Origin: Karalla daura
Lineage: Eukaryota > Chordata > Actinopteri > Chaetodontiformes > Leiognathidae
Reading direction: 5' to 3'
Assembly (NCBI GenBank): GCA_029224185.1
Contig: CM055191.1
Coordinates: 5,178,036 to 5,242,035 of the forward strand
Length of the DNA stretch: 64,000 bases
Positions 39,305 to 52,000 of the stretch are shown in pieces. Below the pieces are notes generated by a model. That model was not told the DNA's origin, did not search any database, and saw only the letters and a list, made by a program, of their open reading frames with translations. The position numbers and the translations under genes are program-made. The stretch's first letter is position 1. Each line of letters begins with the position of its first letter.

Positions 39305-39530
39305 AACATGGTGCCTGAGCGGTTAACACAGTGACCCAGCTGGAAGGACCATGGACCTGGAATTGAATTTACAAGCTTCAAAACATGGATGTCTTGGTTG
39401 TTGGAGACTCTAAAACGGTCCCTTAGCTGGATGTGAGTATGAGAGTGAATGTGTGCTGGAGACAGTCACAAGGTGCCCCATGTGACACTATTGGCAACAA
39501 AGCAGGTGAGATGAATGGATGAATGGGTGG
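39305..39530. mobile_element. Dispersed-repeat copy, inverted relative to 39030
   Basis: ATGGTGCCTGAGCGGTTAAC, ACCTGGAATTGAATT, GGAGACTCTAAAACGGTCCC and GAATGGATGAATGGGTGG are the reverse-complement order of the neighbouring copy, about 90 bp away. Confidence 0.65.
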
Positions 39531-42500
39531 TTTTACTGCACAGAGTTCATCCACTCACCCTCATAAATTTGGTGGTAAAGGCTGATGATGTAGGTCTGCC
39601 TGCTTATCCAGAGGCTGTAATCTTTTATGCACCACATACTATTCACCATGTAGGACTGTATCTGACCTTCTGATACACATATAAGATAGGTTCCTCAGCA
39701 TATGCTCAGTTTTCTGACCATAAGAGTGTGTTTTAAGAAGTCTGTGCTTCTACCATCCGGAACCATGGATATTCCCTTATCTTTTAGCATTTTTCTTCTA
39801 GTATTCACAACCACCTTTTCACCCAACCAGCCACACACCTTCATACACTGTTGGCAGATGCTGCTCATCCAGAAGCTCTGTATACAGTGACAGGTTTGGT
39901 TTGGTATCCAGCATAAGAGCACTTTCTTATATGTAGACAAGCCTCCATCTGTACCAATACCACCAGGTATTCATTCACAGTTGAACTTCTTTAACAAATG
40001 CAGTTTTCTTAACAAAGAAGAATGTGTCAGAAAATTTGACTTTTCTATAGGTTGACATGACAGGGGCAAGACATGCTTTTCTTTTGATTTGTTGTTGAGG
40101 GAAAAAAAAACATTTTATTGTTTTTTTTAGGGATATTTCTATTTTCGCTTTATGGACTCAGGTGTTGTGGGGTTGTTTCTTTCGAACGTGTTTTTGTGAG
40201 CCGCCGGCTCGGTCGGGTGCTGGACGGTCTCCCAGCAGGAAGGACTCAGTATCGGCTTTGTCCCTGCAGCGTGGAGTAATGGCCGCTCTGCAGGGGAAGC
40301 AGCAGAGTCAGGGCGGCTCGCTACCTCTGTAACTATACATCTTTGTTAAGTGACAGCACCGCACTGCTGTCTGTTCCCACCGCTTCCTCGTCCTCTCTTT
40401 CACTGGGATGATATGATAGAGAGCTCAAAGTGTCTGCGAGCCAACACCTGGGAAATTACCGACACGCTGGTAGTGAGAGGAGCTCTTTGATCTGCACTAA
40501 ATTGTTTTATTTAGTTTTCAGCAATTGCTGTTTTAAGTTTCAGTTTGGAACAATCTGATTTTACTCATTTTGTTAATTTTAACAGATTGGCAGCAAGATT
40601 GAAAAAAAAAAGCTTGTTTCTTATAGTCCAAAGATGCTGAAACATAGACACTTAACACATGGACTACAAAAGAAAAACATCATAAAAATGACCCTGTATA
40701 TTTTGCATTTTCGTGATTGAGTTTCCCGCATTGAAGCTGAAGTTTTCTCTTTTTTTTTAGTTTTTAAAGGTAAGAAGTGGATTTTGGTAAAGCTTGGGGG
40801 AGATTAATGTGGTTGAGGATGAAGTTGCAAGATTTCATCATCGCTTCTCTTAGATTAATGAGGAGACTGCACAGCCTTAAAGTTTTTTGCTTTTTTTTTC
40901 TAAATGTAAACATACGTTGGATCAATCTGCGTTTGAACAAAAACATCTCTTGTATGATTTTGACATGTAAAAGATAAATCATTCATCTTTTCATGTGCAA
41001 CCTATTGGAAATGTTATTTCATGATTGAGATTTAGCTAAACCAGAGGTATTATAGGAGCCGGCAGTGATTCCACTCACTGTTGACTCTTCTCTTTAACAT
41101 TTGGATGGACAGGTTCTTTTTCCCTCTTCCTGACCAACCTCCCCCTCACCCTCCCCTCTTCATCCTCCCCTCCCCTCCTTCTTGCCACTCTCTCTCCCCT
41201 CCTCATTTCTCCTCTCTCCTTCTTTCCATCTCCTCTAACAAACCCATAGCAGAGTCCCTCTGTTCTTCCACCCTGAGGCTGACCAGTGTGTCAGAGCCAA
41301 CCAGGGAGAGGAACAGAGAGAGAGGGAAAGACAGAGATAGTGGGAGAGAGGCAAGGCAAGAGAGGGAGAGAGAGAGAGGGTACAGTCGGGGCTTTTTCAG
41401 GGGCAACTGAAAAAAGGAAGATGAGACAGATGTACAGAGCCTGTTTCATCTAGTGGAAAAAGAAAGCGGGAGAGGCCAGACTCTTCATGCCTCTCATATT
41501 TTTCTATCTTTTTATATCGTGACCCGTCACTCTTTCCTTCTTTAGACAACGCTGGAGACATAATGTTGCCTGGATGTCAGGCTGCAACCCCCCTACACCC
41601 CCCCCCCCCCTTCCTCCCTCTTCCCTCCACCCCAGTCACTCTGCAGAATTTCAAAACAGAGTTGGTGCAAAAGAAAATTCCTCACACTGTTTCCTTTTCA
41701 CTCCCGCCACTGGCCCACTAACCTCGGATCCGCAAATACCACAAAACCAGATCTGTTGACAGTCCTGGAGCTGTGGACCGCCAGCCTTGTTGCAGTCCTG
41801 TCAGCAAGTTCTGACTCTTTTCTTATGTCAGGTTCAACTATTAAAAGAACCAGCAGGTCCAGCACAGAAATCGATGTGACATTAACTGTGACAGCAACTT
41901 TCATAATACTTCACTGAAATTTAGAGAATAATTATGTACACACCGTTTTTACACATCTTCACTGACTAAATACTTGACTTTTTTAAGACACAAAAGACGA
42001 AGAATACGTGTGACTATTCTCAATGAGAGCGGCTCTGTGGTTCCCTTTCAGCTCATTGTTTTGGATTCATGTTCTTTGGCCTTTATTCCACTTCAGATGC
42101 GAAACTCAACAACCGGTTCCAACAAGAAAGAGATAAACCCGACAGCTAAATGCTGACAAAAGTGTAACATTTAGCGGCTTAAACAGCCGTGATGATGGTT
42201 CAGGCATCAGTGCAGGGAAAAAGGACTTCAACAGACGTGAATAGTGGATTTAAGTTGTCCAGACGCAAGACTCCGAGCGAAAGCTAATGTGAGCTGACAA
42301 GTTCACTGTGTCTCCTTGATGGGGATAACATTCCAGTTATTGTGTTTACGGCTTGTTTCCAGTGGCCAAAAACATTGTGTATCGCAAGCTTTAGCCAGGA
42401 TTCGTTTTCTAGTGCGCCTTTGTTGTGTTTGGAGTTATTTTTTTGTGTGTGTGTGTGTGTTTGAAAGTGGAGTTTCAACAACAACAACAACAACAACAAG

Positions 42501-42677
42501 AGGCAGCGCAGTCACCTCTCAGCCTCGACCAGCCTTGACCCGAGCGTAAGCGTGTGAGTCTCCGCTTTGTAGCGTCCTAAAGACGGAGGAAAGACTGTCC
42601 CTAAAACCAGCACGCTCTTTCAAGTGAATTATCAGAAGCCTCTGACTCACAAACACACCCGAGGGTTTGCAGCATGA

Positions 42678-42678
<1 letters not shown>

Positions 42679-42732
<54 letters not shown>
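42679..42732 (+). repeat. (GT)27 microsatellite
   Basis: A perfect TG/GT run of 54 bp. Confidence 0.95.
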
Positions 42733-42737
<5 letters not shown>

Positions 42738-44855
42738 TGGTGAAGGCCTACACTCCACAACATGCGGAGGAGCATGGCCGAGCTTTGCTTTGAGCTGTGG
42801 TGGTGGTGGTGGTGGTGGTGCTATTCTCAGGCCGTGGACAGTAACTGTTTGCCCCCATTGTACCAGTTGACTATTGTCACTGGTGACCAGGTGATCCATC
42901 ATCCCCACTCTGGGTTTTGTCGGTGGCCCTTTCACAGGATCAAGGTCCTTTGTTTGTCCAGGGTCGCTCCCAGTTGAAAGAAACTGTGTTTTTGTCTCTA
43001 TCGGTATATAGCGCCGTGCATCTTTAGTAAACAAAGTGCATTCTGTCTTTCAGCTCGCTGAGATGTGTGTTAGTGTGTCTATATTGATTCAGTCAATATC
43101 TATGCGCTCCATGTCTTATTTTGTGTGCTGCTCCTCACTAAGTGTGTGCGTGTGTGTGTCTGCTACCTGAATACCTGTGTATTTGTGGCGCATCTGCTCG
43201 AGACTGTGTGTTTGCTGTGCATGCACAATCCATTGCAATCTGCGAGCGTCTGTATCTGACAGTCTGTGCATGCATGTGTGTGTAAGAGTGTGTGCGTACG
43301 AGGAACAGTATTCCCTGGGCTGCTAGTTATAATGTTTCTGGGGGTGATGGGGGGAACTTGAAAGCCCTGCGCTGCCCAAATCAAAACTAACAAGGAAATG
43401 ATGGGGGCTCCTTTATCTCCTCTCTGGCCTGGGGGGGCGAGGGGGGCGAGAACGGGAGACTAGGGAGGGAGGGAAAGAGGTGGTGGAGGAGGGAGGGAGG
43501 GTTGGAGGGGTGTAGGAAGAGGAGGAGGGTGGTGGGGGGGGCAGCCTGGCTTCCTCTTTGATTTGTAAAAAATGCATTACCTCCGAAATCAAACGGAAAA
43601 TTACTGCGCCGAAGCAAAACACACAGAGCAGGAGAGAGGGAGAGAAGAGGAGATGGGTGGGGCGGATGGGAGGGGGAGAAGACAGAGGATAGGTGTGTGT
43701 GTGTGTGTGTGAATAGAAAGGAGGTGGGGAAGAGGAAAGGAGGATTCACCTGTATGGAGGCTCTGCTGGAGAGGAACAGGGAGGCTGGATATATATAGAT
43801 ATAGGTGGTGCGTAGGTGGCATGAGAGGGAGCCGGAGAAATCCTGACAGATAGGAGTGCACATCCTCCGAGGGGACGAGCTTATACGTGCCGCGGACCTC
43901 GAGAATATGGCAAATGAAAGGAATGATATAGTATTAATGACCTGCAGCCCACAGGGAAGAGCAAAACTTATGGATTACTACCTCAAACACAAAGAACACC
44001 TTATTTTCTAAAGTCTCTCTCTAGCCTGTGCTGGGGCCTTCACTCAGATGAACAGGTTAGACATCAGTGATTTAATGTAGGGACGTGTGTTATGGACAAA
44101 AAAAACCAAACATTTATAATTGTACAAAGCCTCCCAACATGTGTCTCCCCACAGACCACTGAATACAAAATGATCTCTTACAAGCGGCGTGCAGTATAGT
44201 TTCATGGAGAACTCCCATGTGGAAACGAGATGCTCTCTGTGAACAGGTTACTTATAGCTGCTATCTGAACCCCTGTGATAACTTTATATAACTCATTATG
44301 GCAAAGTGAGTGTGGGCAGAGACGCAGGACGCGGGAGAGATAAAAATAAGAAATAACATGAATGATGCTAGGGAGAAAAAAGTATGTGAGTGAGATAGGA
44401 TGAATGCCAACTATATCTGAAGACAGAAGGAGCGGCTTGAAAACAAGAAAGATGAAGAGAAGGAGGAGAGAGCGAGAGGGGCCACAATCCAAAGGCTAGA
44501 AGCAGGGTGAGAGCAGGCGAGGGATGGATAGAGAGAGAGTCGGTCAGAGTGTGTGTGTGTGTGTGTGTGTGTGAAAGAGAGAGAGAGAGCGAGAGAGAGA
44601 AATGCCCGGAGTTAGCAATAATAATTTATACAAACACACCTTAATAATTCACGTTCCATTTCAATGCTGGAGGGAAAATCCAAAATTCACAGAGCATAAT
44701 TAAATAGAGGCAGAGAGTGAAGGGAGAGATAGAGAGGCCAGCATTAAAGATACCAGTGTAGCAGCAGGGCATCTCTTCCATCTGAGTTTTGTAAAACAAC
44801 CCTGATGAAACTGTGATATCCAAACCAGATCCCGTCCCCTTACGCCCGTCATGGA

Positions 44856-44875
44856 CCCCCCCCCCCCCCCCCCCC
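44856..44875 (+). repeat. Poly(C)20
   Basis: Twenty consecutive C residues in otherwise unique sequence. Assembly length may be unreliable in such runs. Confidence 0.95.
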
Positions 44876-45992
44876 GCCTGTCAGCACGCCCAGGCGTCAT
44901 TATCCGCTGTCACTTAACGAAGCCGCCTGCACACGTCATCGGCGTCTCTGCTGCGTTTCGTGTGGGACGTGACTCGCCCGCATGTTTAACAACAAAAAAA
45001 AAGATGGTGATGCAATGAGATGGATTATAAATCAACAGTTTTATTCGGGCTCTGTTGCATTTTGTAAAACCAAATCGGGCCAAATTGGATGTTGAACACG
45101 AAAACATCTTCAAGTTAACTATCATCTTTGACAGTTTATGTACCTTGATCTAATAGCTAACTAAACATGTATATATTTTTTAATAAATTTGATTATTTTA
45201 TTACTTTTTCCACCACCGACAATTATATAGCTATTGTTTGTTTGCAGTACCCGGCACACATGGACTTATTACACATAAAATGAACCATTTTCCAAACCTG
45301 AAACACTTTTTTTGACACACTTCTATAATCATTCAACTTCAAAATGTCTGCAGAGATGGAGACGTCTCACTGAAAACATGCACTGGGGTGAGAAAGAGAC
45401 AAACCGAGAATCACACCTAACTCCATAAAAACAGCTAGTTTGTGAGCGGCTGTACCTGAACTTTGTACACAGGTGATCTCTGAATCGATGTTAAATCTTA
45501 AAAACCCCACCAAGGAACAGCCTCGCTGTGTTGTGTATTAAAAAGTGTTAGTTTAGATATGTAATATTACTCAACTCTGACCCAGTTTTCTAAAGTCTGT
45601 CTAATTCCTCGCATTCATAAATGCACTATAGGGATGTCCACCATGTTGCATCAGACACAGCCTTAGGTGGCCTCACAAGATAACATCCATCAAACACCTG
45701 ATCTCTACCAAAGACATATGAAACATAACCTTGCCATATTTCACATCGATTAAAGGTATGTGTTTTCAACTCGTGTTGCGCCATTAGACCCTTATGCAAC
45801 GCTTGCAATTTGCAACAAAGTTTACTCTTCAACTTTTCCCTCAAATAAAACAGAGTTGTTGATTTTTTTTTTGCTCTGGCCAGAATCACCTCACTTTTTA
45901 AACCTCTCACCTGCGGTTTCGCCTCTCTACAATGCGCTAGTAGCAGCAGTAATTGCTAACGATGTCTTCCTCTTGCCTTTGTCTGCTTGCAG

Positions 45993-46066
45993 GTGTTGTG
46001 GAGGTATGGACTGTAACTGCGTCAGTGATCTGCTGCTCCCCCCGGTGCCCGCGCTCTGGACGCCAG
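45993..46066 (+). CDS. erfl3: erfl3-like coding exon 1 (13-nt 5' UTR plus codons 1-20 and first base of 21)
   Basis: A pyrimidine-rich acceptor ending TTGCAG precedes 45993. The ATG at 46006 has G at +4 and a purine-rich leader. The exon encodes a short cysteine-containing N-terminus that resembles the start of ERFL/ETV3L proteins and ends at CCAG|GTCGGT. The acceptor directly before the ATG implies an untranslated exon further upstream. Coding begins at 46006; 45993-46005 is leader. Confidence 0.82.
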
Positions 46067-49000
46067 GTCGGTCCCCCCTCGCCGCTCACGCCACGGACCA
46101 GCCTCTCTTTGTTGCGTAGGGTTACGCCCGAGGACGTGTGTTTAAAAAAATTAATTGAAAAAGAAAAAGAAAAAACACTCATGCATGTGCAGATATCTTC
46201 AAAGACGACTGTGAATCTGGACTCAGGACACGTGCGCAAAGATTGGGTGTAACTAGACGGCCCACCCCAGAAAAAAAAACAAAAAAACAAGCAAATTCAG
46301 TCCTGATAAAACATAACCATCAGCGTCAAAATCACAGTGATACATGTTAAAATTCATCTCGAAATTAACCATACACGCTCAGATTGGTAAACAAATTCAA
46401 GTCTGTGGTAGTAATTGGTGGTGCGTCTAATGTTTTTACAAGGCTAGTTAGTGCCAGATTCACTTCGCGATGAGTCAAAAAGCTACTTAACTCCGTCTCT
46501 GATGTGCATACAGTCGGCTTTTAGAATTCAGGCCCGGGCAGCATCAATCAGATCTCTCCCAGCGAGCTGTCATCATCCCACTGACCAATCTGTTGAGGCT
46601 AGAGGGCATTAGCGCAGACTAACATTGCTCAAGGCACGTGCTGTGATATTAAACACATCATCCCTCACCTCGATCACTCATCAGTCATTCAGACAGCGAT
46701 CCCCCTCAGCAAGCAGCGGGACAAATGGCAGGGCCTGACCTCTCTCCCCATCTCTCTGCTCTCCTCTCCTCCTCCTTTTTCCAGGGTTCGCCTTCCCGGA
46801 CTGGGCCTACAAGCCCGAGTCGAGCCCCGGGTCCAGGCAGATCCAGCTGTGGCACTTCATCCTGGAGCTCCTGCAGAAGGAGGAGTACCAGGGGGTGATC
46901 GCCTGGCAGGGCGACTACGGGGAGTTTGTCATCAAGGATCCGGACGAGGTTGCCCGGCTGTGGGGGATCAGGAAATGCAAACCCCACATGAACTATGACA
47001 AGCTGAGCCGGGCGCTGAGGTGTGTGTGTGTGTGTGTGTGTGCCACACAGTGCGTTGAATGTCAAACACGCGCCGATATCAGAGACATCGAGATGTTTAT
47101 CACGCCGCCGTTTACATAAATTGTTTACTCCTGTTTGCCTTGAGTCCTCGCCCGCGTCTCTCTTTTCATGTCGGTCTAATGGAAAGATAAAGGTGGGGCT
47201 TTTCCAGAGGAACGTCAATACCCTCAATTTCTCCTTATCTGTGGACATCCTAATGGAAAGTTCACCATTGAGCTGCCAAATAAAAAATTCGATAGGGATT
47301 TCAAAATTAAGCCCCCGGTGTGAAATTGCCTGGACTTCTTTCAGAGCCGGGGGGGAGAGGGGGCCGAAGTGCTCGGCACCGAACTCCGCCGAAGGTGATT
47401 AGAACAATGGTCACACTCTATACCTTCAGCACTTTACACCCCCCAACAGCGCACTCACACTTTTCTTATGCAAATCCGCACTACCCCGACTTGTTCGCCC
47501 CCCGCCCCCAACCCTCCCAACCCCCCCTCCTCTGCTTTCCTTTGGCCTCTTGTTAATGGGGGCTGTCGTCAGAGTCTAATTGTTATGAATTGGCTGGGGC
47601 CACAATTAGCCTCCTTAATTAGCCTCACTTAATTGCTCAATTAAGGGCCACGGCACAATTGCCACGCAAAGCAAAACACGTAGACATGATTGGGCCGGGG
47701 CGCCGCCACCGCGGCTACGCGCTGATGCTCGAGACGCCGCCGTGTTTGTTGATATAGTGAGTCTGCATAATGAGGCGTCGCCCGCGCCGCGTTTAGTGCT
47801 GAGCTCGGCTAATGTATTCTGCCACGGAGGGCTCGTCTAAAAGCGAAGGGACCGGGTCCCGAGAGCCGCTCCCGGACGACGCGACGTGTGACGTGTGAAC
47901 CCGCTGTCTGGCGAGCGCCAGCCGCCATGTTTCTGCGGTTAGCGCCCGGCAGACTGTGGGCCGTGACACCTCGGCGGGTGGCGCAGGAAACCGGCATCGA
48001 GGATGGGCGGGGGGGAGGGAGGAGGGAGGGGAGGATGGGGGAGAACACCTGAGGTCGTTGCCGTGGAAACCGCTCGTCTTCTCCCACCTTTTGTTTTGTT
48101 TTGTTTTAAGTCAAATTTGAGGAAAGGGAAGGGGTGACAGATCCTAACCTGTCATTTAACATCCTGCACGTCTCATCCAAGTCGGTGTGGATGTCACATC
48201 GCAGCGCTCAAACGAGAACTGGGAGTAAATGTTGCGTTCGTCCTCAAGTTTGTTGCATCACGCTCGCTTTAACTTCAACAATTTTTGCGCTCATATATAT
48301 ATAAAAAAATGGTTTCTTTACAGAAATACAGTCACAGGAATACAGTTGCTTTCTATGTGGTGCTTCAAGTTAAAACATATATGTACACACTCAGGCACAT
48401 GCACATATCAATTGATAAGTGTTTTTAGTTGTTCACTGTACTTTTAGGGCCTTCGAGGCTCGACGGGCTTTGGCTTTTTGATTTTTTTGTCCGTTAACGG
48501 CTGAATAAAATTTCCCTTTAAAAAACCATGTTGTATTGAATCAAGGCAGTCAGACATGAATTGATTTGAGGAAGGAGGAGATGAATAAAAACAGTGGGAA
48601 ATCAGCATAGCTCTCGCCCTACAGCGCACAACTTGTTTACTTATTCTTTTCTGTTATAGCGATGAAACACAAAACCTTGATGTGAGCATTATATTAATCC
48701 TACCCTCCTCTTTTCCTCTTCCTTTTTCCTTTATTCCCTCACTCCATCCCTCCCTCTTTCGACGCCCTCTCCTCCTCCTCCTCCTCCTCCTCCTCCTACT
48801 TTGCAGGTATTACTACAACAAACGCATTTTGCACAAAACCAAAGGGAAGCGGTTCACCTACAAGTTTAACTTCAGTAAGGTGGTACTGGTGAACTACCCC
48901 ATCCTGGACATGGCCAACTCCCCTTTCTTCCTGGCCCAGAACCACTTACATGGAGGCTCCACGGCACCAGACTGCAGCCCAGAGGTATGAGATGGAGGGG

Positions 49001-52000
49001 CAGGAGGAGGGTGGGAAGGATATACGTATAATCACACATGTAATGATGAAGCAACAGCCTTATATAAAACAAAAACTACTTCCCTACACAACTCCGAACT
49101 GAGACTCAAATAGAGTGAAATCTAGATCGTGACCATCATTTTATGTCTCAATCCTGCAGGTAATAAGACGCTGGAAATTTAGAACAACCTGGACAAATGA
49201 AAAAAAAAAAAAAAGGAGGGAGTCTGCTCCTAAAATTTTTATTAGGGCTGATTTAATTCAGGCAAGCGAGATCTATTTGACTCTTGTGATTTTCGCAGTT
49301 GTATTTCTGAGGCCCCTGCTGTGCGTTTTTTCTTTTCTCTTTTCTCTTTTTTTCCAAGGGGAAGGGGTGGTATTCATCCCGTCCATCTTTTATTCCCTCT
49401 CTAATGGTGATAGTGATGGAATACTTATTATTTGCCCTGAGAGATTGTAAAATTTTTACACAGATTAAATTGTACACACACACACACACACAGCAAGAGG
49501 GAGGCGTGAACAAAAATGTCCTAATTTGGCTCAAAGATAATGTTAACTTTACTTGTGGCTCTATCGAAACCGATGAGATATTTAAGCAAAATAAAACAAT
49601 GAAGAGATCAATTCCAGTGTTTTAATTTTAATGCTATATTATGGATACAGCTGCTTTTTATTAAGAAAAAAAAGAAAACGTGGATGCCCGTGCCAGCGTG
49701 CAGATAATTTTATTTCAAGCAACTAATGTCCTAGAAAGTGCACAGAACTTGAAAGTACAGTAAGAGAGAATCATCCATCATTTGTCTGCTCCGTCCTTAA
49801 GATGGGATAAGGAGGCACAGGCTCTGAAGGAGACGGCGGCGGGGTGGGGCGGTTTTAACTTGTCCTTAAAACAAAAGAAGACATTATCCCCTCCTTCTCT
49901 CATCCCCGTCTCCGATGGCGTATCCATCTGTCATCGATTGAAAATGAAAGGAACAGAAAGCAAAGGGGTCGCGTCACATCAGATCAATGGCGGGTCATTA
50001 ATGCGGTTTGTTAAGCAACGCAGATCTCGCAGCATGAGAGTACAGTCTCGCCTTTCAAACTTAGGGCTGCGGGGTGACAGATACTATTGATCCAAAGTCC
50101 TGCCAGTGAGGGGGAGAAAAATCCCCCCTTTGTCCCCTTGATTCCCCAGATTCAACTGTTCCATTTCTTTTACCTTGCCTCCTTCTCCCCTCTCGCCTTT
50201 TAACACGGGCACTAAAAAAAAAAAGTGAAATAAAAAGGCACGCACGCAAACACTGCGGCACACAGCTGCCCCACATCCTGAATAGATGTCACTCTCTCAG
50301 ATCGTCCTGTGTCCCTCCACACACACACACACACACTGGCCCCCCAATCCCTCTCTCTCTCCCTCTCTCCCTCTCTCTCTCCCTCCCTCTCCCTCTCTCT
50401 CTCTCCCTCTCTCCTCATCATTTATCCTTTGTGCCCACCGACTTAATCGCTGGTCTCCATTTGACTCTGTGCTCTTCCTGCCTTTGACTCCCTGAGCCTC
50501 AGCGTCCTCCTACCTCCCTCTCTACCCCCACGAGCAGAGTCCCACGACACCCCCCGTCCCCTCCTCTTTTTTTCTCATCCTGTCCTTGCTGCGACTCTGT
50601 CGCTGTTTGCATCACACTCTGCAGGGCGCTGCTGTCAACAAGCGACGTTTTACCCCCGCACTGCACCGTGGCACAATGAGGGCGAACATGTGCAGCGATA
50701 TGTGCACTCTAGATTGGATTAGAGTAGATTAGTTCCAACGTTATTGTCATTGCACCTGGTTCAGGTGCTCAGGCCGGCGAAATGCAATTTGGCATCTAAC
50801 CCCAAGTGCAAATGTGTACAGTAGAAATCAGGCGAATGAGGAAGACGGGTTATAAACTACTCAGCTGAGTTCCCAGCTATGAAATGCAATAGAAACTATG
50901 GTTATATCAGTGCTGCCATACTTCTTAGACAGCCTGGTGCACGTGGAAAATACATGAAAAATAAGAGAAAACATGAAACTTGAGTTGCCCTTGAAATACC
51001 TTCTCCTGCTTTTGAGTTTGGACGGTTCAGACGGTGTGTACATCACATCACATCTGTAAATATCTCAGCATGTGGAGATTATTTAATAGCCATAAAGTGC
51101 ACTTTTTAGAGACTTCTGGGAGCAAGAGAGAGGAAAAAACTAAAAATCTGTGTGAATGAACAAAATGAAATGTACACATCTGATTTATTAGAGTATAGGG
51201 TGATGACCTCTCTGTCATGCTGAAACAACTTAAAATGTAAAAAAAAATAGTGTGAATATCTGAAAATTTGCAGACAATATGGACATGATACAGGCCACCT
51301 GCAAGCTATTCCTCGACCTGCTCATCCCGGTCTGTGTCAGAATGAAGTGGACCGGTTCTAATCGTTTGCACTCTCTCTCTCTATCTCTCTGTCTCTTTTG
51401 TTGGCCCTGCTCAGGCCATACAGTCCCTGTTTCCCCGTCTGCCAGACTCCGGCAGGGGAACATCCCTGTTCGACCGGGGATCCACGGCGCCGGGGCCCGA
51501 AGGAGACAAGCTGAGGCTGGACACGTTCCCCTTCCTCGGCTCAGGTGAGGGAACAGGAGGAGGAAAGTTGGCAAAAAAACAGGAATCTTTCATTATCCCC
51601 GAGACGGAGCGAAAGGAGAGCTGCGCGTTGAGTTTGTGTTGCGGGCACGCTCACACCGAAAACAGAGCTGCTTCAATCTGGGGGGGGGTGGAGGAGGAGG
51701 AAGAGGAGATAGAGGGGAAGAGAGGAGCGGTGAGAAGGAATGAGGATATGGGGAGGCATGAACATTTATTGTTAAAGGAAATAGGAGAGATGGCTGTCCC
51801 ATCGCAGCCCGCAGTGAGGCTGCGCTTCAGGTGAGGAGCGGCCAGGTTGGCTTGTGAATTATGCATATCAGCTTCGCTAGGAAACAGGTCCGGCACTGTT
51901 GTCAGAATCATCCGCCGTTGCATTTTTGGCAATTCCTTTTTATTTGTGTGTGTATGTGTGTAGATTTGTGTAGGTTTATTCGTACAGCCGCCTTTGTTTG

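Larger units (their letters stand above)
38881..45992. other. Non-coding stretch upstream of the ETS gene
   Basis: Apart from the two repeat copies at 39030-39530, it holds pyrimidine-rich sequence (41110-41240), a (CAA)n run (42477-42499), a GT run (42679-42732), a (GGT)n run (42797-42820), a G-rich tract (43400-43560), GT and GA runs (44549-44600) and poly(C)20 (44856-44875). No supported gene. Confidence 0.55.
47020..48806 (+). other. Intron 2 of erfl3-like gene, splitting the ETS recognition helix
   Basis: A 1.79-kb intron. It begins with (GT)11, then holds a TAAT/ATTA-rich block (47574-47660), a CpG-rich block (47690-48010), AT-rich sequence, and a (TCC)n tract that forms the acceptor's pyrimidine run. 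Its position inside the R99 codon suits ERF/ETV3-subfamily gene structure; the comparison is from general knowledge. Confidence 0.75.

Noticed and set aside
42519..43034. 171-codon minus-strand frame
   Set aside because: It runs through AC and ACC repeats (poly-HT and poly-P), so it is low-complexity chance sequence.
46706..47248. 180-codon minus-strand frame
   Set aside because: It is the antisense shadow of ETS coding exon 2 and the adjoining GT repeat.
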